A DNA stretch of 64,000 nucleotides from Burkholderia cepacia GG4. Lineage in GTDB: Bacteria > Pseudomonadota > Gammaproteobacteria > Burkholderiales > Burkholderiaceae. A program made the translations under genes and the position numbers. The stretch covers positions 930,001 through 994,000 of the forward strand of contig NC_018513.1 of assembly GCF_000292915.1 (NCBI RefSeq). Reading direction: 5' to 3'. Shown here piece by piece: positions 1 to 9,809 of the stretch (position 1 is its first letter; each line of letters starts with the position of its first letter). A model generated the notes under the pieces. That model made no database searches and had not been told where the DNA came from. It was given only the letters and a program-made list of their open reading frames with translations.

Positions 1-153
1 ACCGTGCTCGGCTTCGTCGGCGGCGGGCATGCGTCGGCCGCGCAGATCGACGCGCTGCGCGGGATCGGCGCGCGTCACGTATTCGACGACATGCACGAGC
101 TGCCCGGCTACGTCGCGCGCTGGCAGGCGACCGGCGCCGTGCTGCCGAGCTAG
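1..153 (+). CDS. HAD-family sugar-phosphate phosphatase, C-terminal end (partial)
   Basis: The open frame enters from the left edge and ends at a TAG at 151-153. The 50 visible residues (GFVGGGHAS, then LRGIGARHVFDDMHELP) match the usual C-terminus of HAD-superfamily hydrolases: the glycine-rich turn of the last Rossmann strand, then 'GA..vf.dm.eLP'. The catalytic Asp motifs lie outside the window. The gene sits 62 nt upstream of a polyol-type ABC ATPase on the same strand, so it is probably part of that uptake operon and dephosphorylates a sugar or polyol phosphate. The family call is fairly secure; the substrate is inferred from context only. Confidence 0.7.
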   Translation, partial: TVLGFVGGGHASAAQIDALRGIGARHVFDDMHELPGYVARWQATGAVLPS

Positions 154-215
154 CAACCACGAACGATTGCGCGCCGCGTGCAAGGCGGCGCATCACGAAC
201 GAACGGAGACAGATC

Positions 216-1325
<1,110 letters not shown>

Positions 1326-1456
1326 TGCACGAGCATGCGGCAGCGCGCTCGTCGCGCCTGCCGCGCGCCGCGGCACGCGCCGGCCGGTCGGCGTTTCCGG
1401 AGTCGCGCGCGGCCGCGGCCGCATGAAGGTGAGGGGAGGGTGAGCGTGCGGCGGCG

Positions 1457-2446
1457 TCAGGCCGCCTTCGCGTCGAGCGCCGCGCGCGCGCAGGTCTCGT
1501 CGGTGACGAGCCCCGACAGCCAGCCGCCGCGCAGCGCGGCGATCACCGCGTCGTGCTTTTTCGGGCCGCCCGCGAACGCGATCGTCGGGCGCTTCGGCGG
1601 CGTGTCGAGCGCGACGCTCGTCACGCGCGCACTGGTCGACACGTCGATCAGCTTGCCCTGCGCATCGATCGGCACGCCGAGCAGTTCGGCCACCGCGCCG
1701 AGCGCGGTCATCTCGTCGCGCTCCTGTTCGGTGATGAAGCCGTCCTCGTAGAGCGGGCAGTGCGGGCCGATGTTGCCGATCCCGACGAACGCGACGTCGG
1801 CCTGCGCCGACAGCGCGTCGACGATCCGGTACAGCCGGTGATTGCACCATTGCGCACGCTCGCCGTCGCTGTCGGCGAACAGCGGCGCGGGCAGCAGGAA
1901 GTGCTTGCCGCCCGTCTTCTCGGAAATGTACTGCGCGACGTCGTAGCGGTTCGACGAGCCGTCGGCCGCGATCGCGCCGACCATCGACACGAGGCGATGC
2001 TGCGGCCGCTCGATCTGCGCGATCTGCGCGACCGCTGCCTTCAGCGTGCGGCCGCTGCTGACGGCGATCACCATCGGCCGCGTTTCGTTCAGGTAGCGCT
2101 CCATCACCTGCGCGCCGGCGACCGCGAGCTTGCGGTCGATCGCGTCGGCCGCATCGGCATCGACGGGCACGACTTCGCACATCGCGAGCCCGTAGCGTTT
2201 CGACAGTTGCGCGCCGAGATCGAGGCAGTCGGCGAGCTGGTGATCGACGCGCACGCGGATCAGGTTCTTCTCGACCGCGAACGCGACCAGGCGCTGCGCG
2301 ACCGGGCGCGACACCTGCAGCTTCTCGGCGATTTCGTTCTGCGTGTCGCCCGCGACGTAGTAGAGCCACGCGGCACGCGTGGCGAGATCGAGTTTTTCTG
2401 AGGACTTGGACACGATAGCGGTTCGGTTCGGATCTGGGCCGGCCAT
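1457..2446 (-). CDS. SorC/DeoR-type sugar-binding transcriptional regulator
   Basis: This 329-residue protein has an N-terminal helix-turn-helix (TQNEIAEKLQVSRPVAQRLVAFA, about residues 35-57) followed by a SorC sugar-phosphate-binding domain, with the typical VSSGRTLKAAV and FVGIGNIG segments and a C-terminal GGWLSGLVTDE. Such proteins respond to phosphorylated sugars and repress or activate polyol operons. It lies downstream of xylB on the same strand, and the distance and orientation suggest it controls dalD-xylB and the transporter. The start is uncertain: ATG at 2446 is used here, but a GTG at 2413 giving SKSSEKLDL as N-terminus (318 residues) is equally plausible, and neither has a strong ribosome binding site. 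Confidence 0.9.
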   Translation of the reverse strand: MAGPDPNRTAIVSKSSEKLDLATRAAWLYYVAGDTQNEIAEKLQVSRPVAQRLVAFAVEKNLIRVRVDHQLADCLDLGAQLSKRYGLAMCEVVPVDADAADAIDRKLAVAGAQVMERYLNETRPMVIAVSSGRTLKAAVAQIAQIERPQHRLVSMVGAIAADGSSNRYDVAQYISEKTGGKHFLLPAPLFADSDGERAQWCNHRLYRIVDALSAQADVAFVGIGNIGPHCPLYEDGFITEQERDEMTALGAVAELLGVPIDAQGKLIDVSTSARVTSVALDTPPKRPTIAFAGGPKKHDAVIAALRGGWLSGLVTDETCARAALDAKAA

Positions 2447-2508
2447 CGGGCCGCGCAACGGCATCCACTGTAACGCATGCCGGGCGCGGCCGATGGCCGC
2501 GGCGGCGC

Positions 2509-3990
2509 TTACGCGAGCCGCGCGCGCGACGGTTCGTAAAGCGGGCGCACGTGGTGATACAGCGCGCGGAATGCGTCGAGGCGCTCGCGCAGCAGTGCAT
2601 GACGGGCGGCGTCGGGTGCGTATTCGGCGCGCACCGGCGGCTTGGTCAGTACCGTATGCGGATCGCCGCCTACGGCGAGCCAGCCCAGCCGCGCCGCGCC
2701 GAGCGCCGCGCCCGTTTCGCCGCCGCCGTGCTGGCGCGTGCGCACGTTCAGCGCGTCTGCGATCAGTTGCGCCCAGAACGCGCTGCGCGCGCCGCCGCCG
2801 ATCAGCGACAGCCGGTCGGTTTCGACGCCGGCCGCGTGCAGTGCGTCGAGGCCGTCCGCGAGGCCGAGCGTCACGCCTTCGAGCACCGCGTAGCCGAGAT
2901 GCGCGCGTTCGGTCGCATGCGTCATCCCGAAGAACACGCCCTGCGCGTACGGATCGTTGTGCGGCGTGCGTTCGCCGGACAGGTAGGGCAGGAACAGCGG
3001 CGCCGTCGCGAGCGCGTTCGCGTCGAGCGCCTCGATTTCGGCGAGCAGCGCCGGCTCGTCGGTGCCGGTCAGCTTGCAGACCCAGCGCAGGCAGCTCGCG
3101 GCCGACAGCACGACGCTCATCAGTTGCCAGCGATCGGGAATCGCGTGGCAGAACGCATGCACGGCCGATGCGGAGTTCGGCATGAATCGGTCGCCGACCA
3201 CGCTCAGCACGCCCGACGTGCCGAGCGACACGAAGCCGTCGCCGGCGTGGATCGCGCCGATGCCGAGCGCGCTCGTCGCATTGTCGCCGCCGCCGCCCGC
3301 CACCACGACGGCCTCCGACAGCCCGAGCTCGCGCGCGACGTCCGCACGCAGCGTGCCGGACGGCGCGTTGCCTTCGACGATGCGGGGCATCTGGTCGCGC
3401 GTCATGTTGCACGCGGCAAGCAGTGCGTCGGACCAGTCGCGGCGCGCGACGTCGAGCCACAGCGTGCCGGCCGCGTCGGACGGATCGGACACCTTCGCCC
3501 CGGTGAGCCGGAAGCGCAGGTAGTCCTTCGGCATCAGCACGCATGCGGTCGCGGCGAACACGTCGGGTTCGTGCTTCGCGACCCACAGCAGCTTCGGCGC
3601 GGTGAAGCCGGGCATCGCGAGATTGCCGGCCAGCGCGTGGAGATCGGGCGCGCGTTCGGTGAGCAGCGCGCACTCGTCGGCGCAGCGCATGTCGTTCCAC
3701 AGGATCGCGGGGCGCAGCACGCGGTCGTCGCGGCTGAGCAGCACCGCGCCGTGCATCTGGCCCGACAGGCCGATTCCGCGCACTTGCGCGAATGCCTGCG
3801 GATGCCGCTCGCGCAGCGCCGCGAGCGCGGCGAGCGTGCCTTGCCACCAGTCGTCCGGATGCTGTTCCGCCCAGCGCGGGTGCGGCCGCGACACGCTGAA
3901 CGGCGTGCCCGCGGTGCCGACCACCGTGCCGTCCGGGGCAAGCAGCAGCACCTTCACTTCCGAGGTGCCGAGGTCGATGCCGAGATACAT
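2509..3990 (-). CDS. xylB: xylulokinase
   Basis: This FGGY-family kinase phosphorylates D-xylulose to xylulose 5-phosphate in the cytosol. The N-terminal ATPase-fold motif LGIDLGTSEVKVLL is at residues 3-16, the substrate loop LSGQMHGAVLL near 74-84 and LWNDMR near 96-101. The C-terminal nucleotide-binding GGGARSAFWAQLIAD segment is near residue 400. The 493-residue length is normal. It lies 124 nt downstream of the polyol dehydrogenase on the same strand, which fits oxidation of D-arabinitol to D-xylulose followed by phosphorylation. Confidence 0.95.
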   Translation of the reverse strand: MYLGIDLGTSEVKVLLLAPDGTVVGTAGTPFSVSRPHPRWAEQHPDDWWQGTLAALAALRERHPQAFAQVRGIGLSGQMHGAVLLSRDDRVLRPAILWNDMRCADECALLTERAPDLHALAGNLAMPGFTAPKLLWVAKHEPDVFAATACVLMPKDYLRFRLTGAKVSDPSDAAGTLWLDVARRDWSDALLAACNMTRDQMPRIVEGNAPSGTLRADVARELGLSEAVVVAGGGGDNATSALGIGAIHAGDGFVSLGTSGVLSVVGDRFMPNSASAVHAFCHAIPDRWQLMSVVLSAASCLRWVCKLTGTDEPALLAEIEALDANALATAPLFLPYLSGERTPHNDPYAQGVFFGMTHATERAHLGYAVLEGVTLGLADGLDALHAAGVETDRLSLIGGGARSAFWAQLIADALNVRTRQHGGGETGAALGAARLGWLAVGGDPHTVLTKPPVRAEYAPDAARHALLRERLDAFRALYHHVRPLYEPSRARLA

Positions 3991-4114
3991 GAGCGTTCCG
4001 TTCCGTCAGTGAGGAGCCGCTACTTTAGCCGCGCGCAGGCGCGCAGCCAACGCAGGTTCGCCCGGATGCGCAGCCGCTCGCGGGCGGCCGGCTGCCGGGC
4101 GCCGGGGCCGCGCA

Positions 4115-5509
4115 TCAGCGCTGCGCGAGCCATGCGTCGACCCGTGCGAGCCCGGCGCGCAGCGCTTCGAACAGCGCCGCGTTGCCGGCGAGCGAGCCCC
4201 ACAGCGCGCGGCTCGCGCATAGCGCGACGACTGGGTCGTCGGCCTCGACGATCGCCCGAGCGGTGTTTTCGTCCATCACGCCGTCCTGATATGCATACGG
4301 CAGCAAGCCGCGCGCCCAGCGTTCGAGAAAGCGCAGGAACAGCGCCGGCAACACGGCGGTGGCGGCCGGCGTCACGCCGCGCGCGAACGATTCGACGAGC
4401 GTCGGTGCAATGAAGCCGGGAATCTTCGAGAAGCCGTCGGCCGCGACGCGCTGGTTCGTGTCGAGCACGTACGGGTTGCCGAAGCGTTCGAGCACGACGT
4501 CGCGGTAGCGTTCGAGATCGAGCGGGCTCGGGCTGAGGCACGGGATCACGTTTTGCGTCACGTAGTCGTGCGCGAAGCGGCGGATCGCCGCGTCGCGCGT
4601 GCCTTCGTGGATATACGTGTAGCCCGCGAGCGTGCCGGCCCACGCGATGCAGCTGTGCGTCGCGTTGAGGATGCGGATCTTCGCTTCCTCGTACGGATGC
4701 ACGTCGTCGACCAGTTCCGCGCCGGCCAGCTCCCAGCGCGGCCGGCCGGCCGCGAAGCGGTCCTCGATCACCCACTGGATGAACGATTCGCCCATCACCG
4801 GGCACGCGTCGTCGACGCCGGTGGCCGCGCGCACGCGCTCGCGCACGTCGGCGGTGGGGCGCGGCGTGATGCGGTCGACCATCGCGCTCGGCGTCGCGAC
4901 GTTCGCGTCGAACCACGCGAGGAGGGCGGTTTCACCGCGCCGCTCGAGGAATTCGCGCATCCCCGCGCGAAAGCGCGCGCCGTTGTTGCGCAGGTTGTCG
5001 CAGCTCTGCAGCGTGAGCGGGCCCGCGCCGCGCTTCACGCGTTCGGCGAGCAGCGCCGCGAGCGCGCCGTACAGCGTCGTGCGCGTGCCCTGCAGGTCGG
5101 CGGCGAGATCGGTGTTCGCGATGTCGAGCCGGTTGTGTTCGTCGAGGTAGTAGCCGCCTTCGGTGACGGTGAACGACACGATCCGGCACGCCGGATCGGC
5201 GCCGGCATCGATCAGCGCGGCGAGGTCGATCGACCACGGCAGCACGTGGGTGATCGCGCGGATCGTCTCGTACGCGCGCTCGCCTTGCGGCGTGACGGTT
5301 TCGAGCGTGTAGGCGCCGTGCTGCGCGGCGAGCGCGTCCATCGTCGCGCGCATGTCGTCGCGGATGTTGCCGACGGTCAGCGACCAGCGTTCGTCGGCCG
5401 GCACGGCCGCGTTCACGCGATGCAGATACCACGCCTGGTGCGCGCGGTGAAACGAGCCGGCGCCGATGTGCAGCAGCACGGGCGCGCGGGCGGAGGGCGA
5501 TTCGCTCAT
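4115..5509 (-). CDS. dalD: polyol dehydrogenase of the mannitol dehydrogenase family, probable D-arabinitol 4-dehydrogenase
   Basis: This 464-residue long-chain NAD-dependent polyol dehydrogenase opens with HIGAGSFHRAHQAWYL (about residues 14-29), the family's nucleotide-binding segment, and has the central catalytic-domain sequence near residues 225-330 including the conserved KIRILNATHSCIAW, whose Lys and Asn-x-x-His form the active site. Mannitol 2-dehydrogenases share these motifs. The adjacent xylulokinase favours D-arabinitol to D-xylulose, as in Ralstonia and Klebsiella dalD-dalK loci. A good ribosome binding site (AGGAGAC) precedes the ATG at 5509, and a long inverted repeat lies 34-78 nt further upstream. 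Confidence 0.85.
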   Translation of the reverse strand: MSESPSARAPVLLHIGAGSFHRAHQAWYLHRVNAAVPADERWSLTVGNIRDDMRATMDALAAQHGAYTLETVTPQGERAYETIRAITHVLPWSIDLAALIDAGADPACRIVSFTVTEGGYYLDEHNRLDIANTDLAADLQGTRTTLYGALAALLAERVKRGAGPLTLQSCDNLRNNGARFRAGMREFLERRGETALLAWFDANVATPSAMVDRITPRPTADVRERVRAATGVDDACPVMGESFIQWVIEDRFAAGRPRWELAGAELVDDVHPYEEAKIRILNATHSCIAWAGTLAGYTYIHEGTRDAAIRRFAHDYVTQNVIPCLSPSPLDLERYRDVVLERFGNPYVLDTNQRVAADGFSKIPGFIAPTLVESFARGVTPAATAVLPALFLRFLERWARGLLPYAYQDGVMDENTARAIVEADDPVVALCASRALWGSLAGNAALFEALRAGLARVDAWLAQR

Positions 5510-5542
5510 CCGGTGTCTCCTGTTCGTGCCAGTCTTTTCAAT

Positions 5543-5587
5543 CGAATACGATCATTTGCTCTTTGTGTGAGCGAATGATCGTATTCG
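5543..5587. promoter_or_regulatory. 45-bp inverted repeat upstream of dalD, probable operator
   Basis: Two 19-nt arms (5543-5561 and 5569-5587) are reverse complements with a single mismatch and are separated by 7 nt. The arms are unusually AT-rich for this genome (CGAATACGATCATT core). The site is 34-78 nt upstream of the dalD ATG, where an operator or overlapping promoter would sit. The SorC-type regulator encoded in the same locus is the obvious candidate ligand. A terminator for the upstream lysR gene is possible but there is no T-run on either side. Confidence 0.6.
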
Positions 5588-5695
5588 GGCGAGCGAAAGT
5601 CAAGGCGGGGAAACGGCATTTCGATGGTGCGCTGCGGTGGGAAGGGAGGCCAGGGAGGGCGCGAAGGGCGCGAAGGGCCGCCGGCCTTGTCGCCG

Positions 5696-6607
5696 TCAGC
5701 GCCCCTCGCGCGTCAACGCGACGAGTTCTTCGAGCAGCTTGCCGGCCGGCCCCGGCAGGATCCCGTGGCGGCGCCGGAACGCGGTGAGCGTGCGCACCGC
5801 GACGACCTCGCGCACGGGCAGCGTGTCGATCGTGCCGGCGCGCTGCTCGGCGCCGTACATCGGCTCGGCCATCCAGCTCAGGAAGCCGGCATGCGCGACG
5901 AGGCTCTTCAGCGTCGTGACCGAGCGGGTCTCGACCGCGATGTCGGGCAGCGCGAGCCCGTGCGCGTCGAAGGTCGCGCGCATGTGGTCGAACGGCGCGG
6001 TGCCGCGCGGCGGGATCGCCCAGCGCGCGTGCAGCGTATCGGCGAGCGTCGGCGCGCGGCCGAGCGCGCGCAGCGGATGCTGCGGCGCCGCAACGATATG
6101 GCTGCGATCTTCCCAGCGGCACTCGGGAATCGCGACGATCTCGTCGGTGTCGGGCCCGTGCGCGGACAACGCGAGATCGATCTCGTGCTTGTGCAACCCT
6201 TCGGCGAGCCGGTCCCACACGCCTTCGAGGATCTCGACGCGCAGGTTCGGCCAGCGGTCGAGCACGCGGCCGACCGCGACCGGCAGTACGAGGCTCGCGA
6301 TGCTGCCCACCGCACCGACCTTGATCGTGCCCTTCGCCAGCCCGCGCATCGCGTCGAGTTCCTCGCGCGCGTGCTCGGCCTCGTGCTGCAGCAGCGTCGC
6401 GTGCGGCAGCAGCGCTTCGCCGAACGCGGTGAGCTGCACGCCCTTCGAGTGGCGCTCGAACAGCGGCGCGCCGACCTGGTCCTCGAGCCGCTTCAGGATC
6501 CGGCTCAGCGCCGGTTGCGTCACGTGCAGCGCGTCGGCCGCGCGGCCGAGGCTGCCGCACGCGACGATCGTCGTGAAGGCGCGCAATTGTCGGAGATCGA
6601 AAGTCAT
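5696..6607 (-). CDS. LysR-family transcriptional regulator
   Basis: This 303-residue LysR protein has the winged helix-turn-helix at residues 1-60 (LRQLRAFTTIVACGSLGRAA, then QPALSRILKRLEDQVGAPLFER) and a type-2 periplasmic-binding-like effector domain from about residue 90. It is divergent from benzoylformate decarboxylase with 99 nt between start codons, the classic LysR arrangement, so it probably activates the mdlC-type cluster in response to an aromatic acid. It is not obviously MdlR. The start is the ATG that gives MTFDLRQL, directly before the HTH. Confidence 0.92.
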   Translation of the reverse strand: MTFDLRQLRAFTTIVACGSLGRAADALHVTQPALSRILKRLEDQVGAPLFERHSKGVQLTAFGEALLPHATLLQHEAEHAREELDAMRGLAKGTIKVGAVGSIASLVLPVAVGRVLDRWPNLRVEILEGVWDRLAEGLHKHEIDLALSAHGPDTDEIVAIPECRWEDRSHIVAAPQHPLRALGRAPTLADTLHARWAIPPRGTAPFDHMRATFDAHGLALPDIAVETRSVTTLKSLVAHAGFLSWMAEPMYGAEQRAGTIDTLPVREVVAVRTLTAFRRRHGILPGPAGKLLEELVALTREGR

Positions 6608-6637
6608 GCCGGAATGTAATGGCTTATCGCAAAAAAT

Positions 6638-6672
6638 ACAGTATCCGAGAATGGCTTGCACTTCGATACTGT
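6638..6672. promoter_or_regulatory. inverted repeat in the lysR-mdlC divergent promoter region, candidate LysR site
   Basis: ACAGTATC at about 6638-6645 and GATACTGT at 6665-6672 form a perfect 8-bp inverted repeat with a 19-nt spacer, 35 nt before the decarboxylase start. Copies of ATGGCTT/AAGCCAT also occur around it. The placement between divergent lysR and target gene fits a LysR recognition site (T-N11-A type); binding itself is inferred. Confidence 0.4.
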
Positions 6673-6706
6673 GGAAACCGCCAAGCCATCGAGGAGACAA
6701 CCGAGC

Positions 6707-8314
6707 ATGTCCGGCCATCCGCCCCCATCCGCCGCACCGGTCACCGTTCGTGATGCGGTGATCGACCTGTTCCGCCAGTTCGGCATCGACCGCGTGTTCG
6801 CCAATCCCGGCTCGACCGAGCTGCCGATGTTCCGCGATTTCCCGGACGATTTTCATTACGTGCTCGGCCTGCAGGAGGCCGTCGTGGTCGGGATGGCCGA
6901 CGGTCATGCGCAGGCGACCGGCAACGCGGCGGTCGTCAATCTGCATTCGGCGGCGGGTGTCGGCAATGCGATGGGCAATCTTTTCACCGCATTCAAGAAC
7001 CGCACGCCGCTGATCGTCACCGCGGGCCAGCAGGCGCGCGCGATCCTGCCGTTCGATCCGTTCCTCGGCGCGACGCAGGCCACCGAGCTGCCGAAGCCGT
7101 ACGTGAAGTGGAGCATCGAGCCGGCGCGCGCGCAGGACGTGCCGGCCGCGATCGCACGGGCGTACCGCATCGCGATGCAGGAACCGCGCGGCCCCGTGTT
7201 CGTGTCGATCCCCGTCGACGACTGGGACCAGCCGGCCGAGCTGCTGCCGCGCCGCGAGGTCAGCAGCGTCGTGCGGCCCGATCCCGACGCGCTCGCGCGG
7301 CTCGGCGACGCGCTCGACGCCGCGCGGCGTCCCGCGCTCGTGGTCGGCGCGGCCGTCGATCGCGCGGGTGCGTGGGACGACGTCGTGCGGCTCGCCGAGC
7401 GGCACCGTGCGCGAGTGTACGTCGCGCCGATGTCGGGGCGCTGCAGCTTCCCCGAGGATCATCCGCTGTTCGCCGGCTTCCTGCCCGCGATCCGCGAGAA
7501 GATCGTCGCGCGGCTCGACGGGCACGACCTCGTGTTCGCGTTCGGCGCGCCCGCGTTCACCTATCACATCGAAGGCTTCGGCCCGCACGTGCCGCCGGGC
7601 GCCGCGCTCGTGCAGCTCGTCGACGATCCGGGCATCGCCGCGTGGACGCCGTCGGGCGACGCGGTCGTCGGCAACCTGCGGCTTGCCGCGCGCGACCTGC
7701 TGGCGCGTCCGGCGCCGCCCGAGCGGCCGATGCCCGCGCCGCGCGCACCGCGTGCGCGCGTCGACGCGCCGGCCGTCGGTGAGCGCATGTCGGTCGCATT
7801 CGCGCTGCAGACGCTCGCCGACGTGCGCGACGCGCACGACATCGTCGTCGAGGAGGCGCCGAGTGCGCGGCCGGTGATGCAGGAACACCTGCCGTTCACG
7901 CGCAGCGGCACGTTCTACACGATGGACAGCGGCGGGCTCGGCTACGGGATGCCGGCCGCCGTCGGCGTCGCGCTTGCGCACCCCGGGCGGCGCGTGATCG
8001 GGCTGATCGGCGACGGCTCGAGCCTGTATTCGATCCAGGCGCTGTGGAGCGCCGCGCAGCTGAAGCTGCCGATCACGTTCGTGATCCTGAACAATCGCCG
8101 TTACGCGGCGCTGCAGGATTTCGCGCCGGTGTTCGGCTTCGGTCCGGACGATCCCGTGCAGGGCACCGATCTGCCGGACCTGGATTTCGTCGCGCTCGCG
8201 CAAGGGATGGGCTGCCGCGGCGTGCGCGTGGCCGATGCGGCGCAGCTGCGCGATACGTTGACCGACGCGCTGCGTGCGGCGACGCCGGTCGTCGTCGAAG
8301 TCGAGATTGCCTGA
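6707..8314 (+). CDS. mdlC: thiamine-diphosphate-dependent decarboxylase, probable benzoylformate decarboxylase
   Basis: The 535-residue enzyme would decarboxylate benzoylformate to benzaldehyde and CO2. The catalytic pattern of Pseudomonas MdlC is visible: Ser in NPGSTELPMF (about residue 36), Glu in GLQEAVVVG, His in NLHSAAGVGNAMG, and the second His in SFPEDHPLFAGFLP. The C-terminal ThDP/Mg motif runs from GDGSSLYSIQ to ILNN. The ATG at 6707 is chosen because GAGGAG lies 10 nt upstream; an upstream in-frame TTG at 6656 is less likely and falls inside the regulatory repeat. It is the first gene of a tightly spaced cluster with an aldehyde dehydrogenase, a KPR-family protein and an MFS carrier. 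A related 2-oxoacid substrate cannot be excluded. Confidence 0.85.
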   Translation: MSGHPPPSAAPVTVRDAVIDLFRQFGIDRVFANPGSTELPMFRDFPDDFHYVLGLQEAVVVGMADGHAQATGNAAVVNLHSAAGVGNAMGNLFTAFKNRTPLIVTAGQQARAILPFDPFLGATQATELPKPYVKWSIEPARAQDVPAAIARAYRIAMQEPRGPVFVSIPVDDWDQPAELLPRREVSSVVRPDPDALARLGDALDAARRPALVVGAAVDRAGAWDDVVRLAERHRARVYVAPMSGRCSFPEDHPLFAGFLPAIREKIVARLDGHDLVFAFGAPAFTYHIEGFGPHVPPGAALVQLVDDPGIAAWTPSGDAVVGNLRLAARDLLARPAPPERPMPAPRAPRARVDAPAVGERMSVAFALQTLADVRDAHDIVVEEAPSARPVMQEHLPFTRSGTFYTMDSGGLGYGMPAAVGVALAHPGRRVIGLIGDGSSLYSIQALWSAAQLKLPITFVILNNRRYAALQDFAPVFGFGPDDPVQGTDLPDLDFVALAQGMGCRGVRVADAAQLRDTLTDALRAATPVVVEVEIA

Positions 8315-8343
8315 CGCGCGGTGCGCGTCTTTCCGGAGAATCC

Positions 8344-9795
8344 ATGCAAACCGTATCGATGCTGATCGGCGGCGAACGCCGCCACTCGTCCAGCGGCGCG
8401 ACCTTCGTGCGCCGTAACCCGCTCGACGGCGAAGTCGCGTCCACCGCGCCCGCGTGCACCGTCGACGATGCGCGTGCGGCGGCCGACGCGGCCGCCCGCG
8501 CGTTTCCCGAGTGGGCCGCGCTCGGCCCCGGCGCGCGTCGTGCGTTGCTGCTGAAGGCGGCCGCCGCGCTCGAAGCGAAGCACGAGCAGTTCGTCGCGGC
8601 GATGGCGGCCGAGACGGGCGCGTCCGCGTTGTGGGCCGGCTTCAACGTGCATCTCGCCGCGAGCGGGCTCGTCGAGGCCGCGTCGCTGACCACGCAGGTC
8701 GGCGGCGAACTGATTCCGTCCGACGTGCCTGGTTCGCTCGCGATGGGCGTGCGGCAGCCGGCCGGCGTCGTGCTCGGCATCGCGCCGTGGAATGCCCCGG
8801 TGATTCTCGCGACGCGCGCGCTCGCGCTGCCGCTCGCGTGCGGCAACACGGTCGTGCTGAAGGGCTCGGAGCTGTGCCCGGTCACGCACGGGCTGATCGT
8901 CGAGGCGCTGCAGGAGGCCGGGCTGCCGCCGGGCGTCGTCAACTTCGTGACGAACGCGCCGGAGGATGCGGGCGCCGTCGTCGATGCGCTGATCGCGCAT
9001 CCGGCCGTGCGCCGCGTGAATTTCACGGGCTCGACGCGGGTCGGCCGGATCGTCGCGGAGGCCTGCGCACGCTACCTGAAGCCGTCGGTGCTGGAGCTCG
9101 GCGGCAAGGCGCCGTTCGTCGTGCTCGACGATGCCGATCTCGACGCCGCGGTTGCGGCCGCCGCGTTCGGCGCGTTCGCGAATTCCGGGCAGATCTGCAT
9201 GTCGACCGAGCGCATCGTCGTCGACGCGTCGATCGCCGATGCGTTCGCCGCGAAGCTTGCCGACAAGGCCGCATCGCTGCCGCTCGGCGATCCGCGCAAC
9301 GGGCCCGTCGTGCTCGGTTCGCTGATCGACATGAAAGCCGTCGAGCGCTGCAACGCGCTGATCGACGATGCACTCGCGCACGGCGCGACGCTGCTGTGCG
9401 GCGGCAAGGCCGACAGCACGCTGTTTCCGGCGACGCTGCTCGACCATGTGACGCCAGCGATGCGCATTTATGCGGAAGAATCGTTCGGCCCGGTGAAGGG
9501 CATCGTGCGCGTCGATGGCGAAGAAGCCGCGATCCGCTGCGCGAACGACAACGCATTCGGGTTGTCGTCGGCCGTGTTCAGCCGCGACGTCGCGCGTGCG
9601 CTGCGCGTCGCGGCACGCATCGAATCGGGTATCTGCCACGTGAACTGCCCGACCGTGCACGACGAGGCGCAGATGCCGTTCGGCGGCGTGAAGGACAGCG
9701 GCTTCGGCCACTTCGGCGGAAAAGCCGGCATCGCCGCGTTCACGGACCTGCGCTGGATCACCGTGCAGACCGCACCGCGCCACTACCCGTTCTGA
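8344..9795 (+). CDS. NAD(P)-dependent aldehyde dehydrogenase, probably aromatic aldehyde specific
   Basis: This 483-residue ALDH-superfamily protein has the general-base Glu in LELGGKAPFVVL (about residue 250) and the catalytic Cys in NSGQICMSTER (about residue 285), plus GIAPWNAP and the FTGSTRVG cofactor segment. It resembles the vanillin/salicylaldehyde/benzaldehyde dehydrogenase branch. It starts 29 nt after the decarboxylase and has a GGAGAA ribosome binding site. In context it should oxidise the benzaldehyde made by MdlC to benzoate. Confidence 0.9.
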   Translation: MQTVSMLIGGERRHSSSGATFVRRNPLDGEVASTAPACTVDDARAAADAAARAFPEWAALGPGARRALLLKAAAALEAKHEQFVAAMAAETGASALWAGFNVHLAASGLVEAASLTTQVGGELIPSDVPGSLAMGVRQPAGVVLGIAPWNAPVILATRALALPLACGNTVVLKGSELCPVTHGLIVEALQEAGLPPGVVNFVTNAPEDAGAVVDALIAHPAVRRVNFTGSTRVGRIVAEACARYLKPSVLELGGKAPFVVLDDADLDAAVAAAAFGAFANSGQICMSTERIVVDASIADAFAAKLADKAASLPLGDPRNGPVVLGSLIDMKAVERCNALIDDALAHGATLLCGGKADSTLFPATLLDHVTPAMRIYAEESFGPVKGIVRVDGEEAAIRCANDNAFGLSSAVFSRDVARALRVAARIESGICHVNCPTVHDEAQMPFGGVKDSGFGHFGGKAGIAAFTDLRWITVQTAPRHYPF

Positions 9796-9809
9796 CGAGG
9801 CCGACGACG

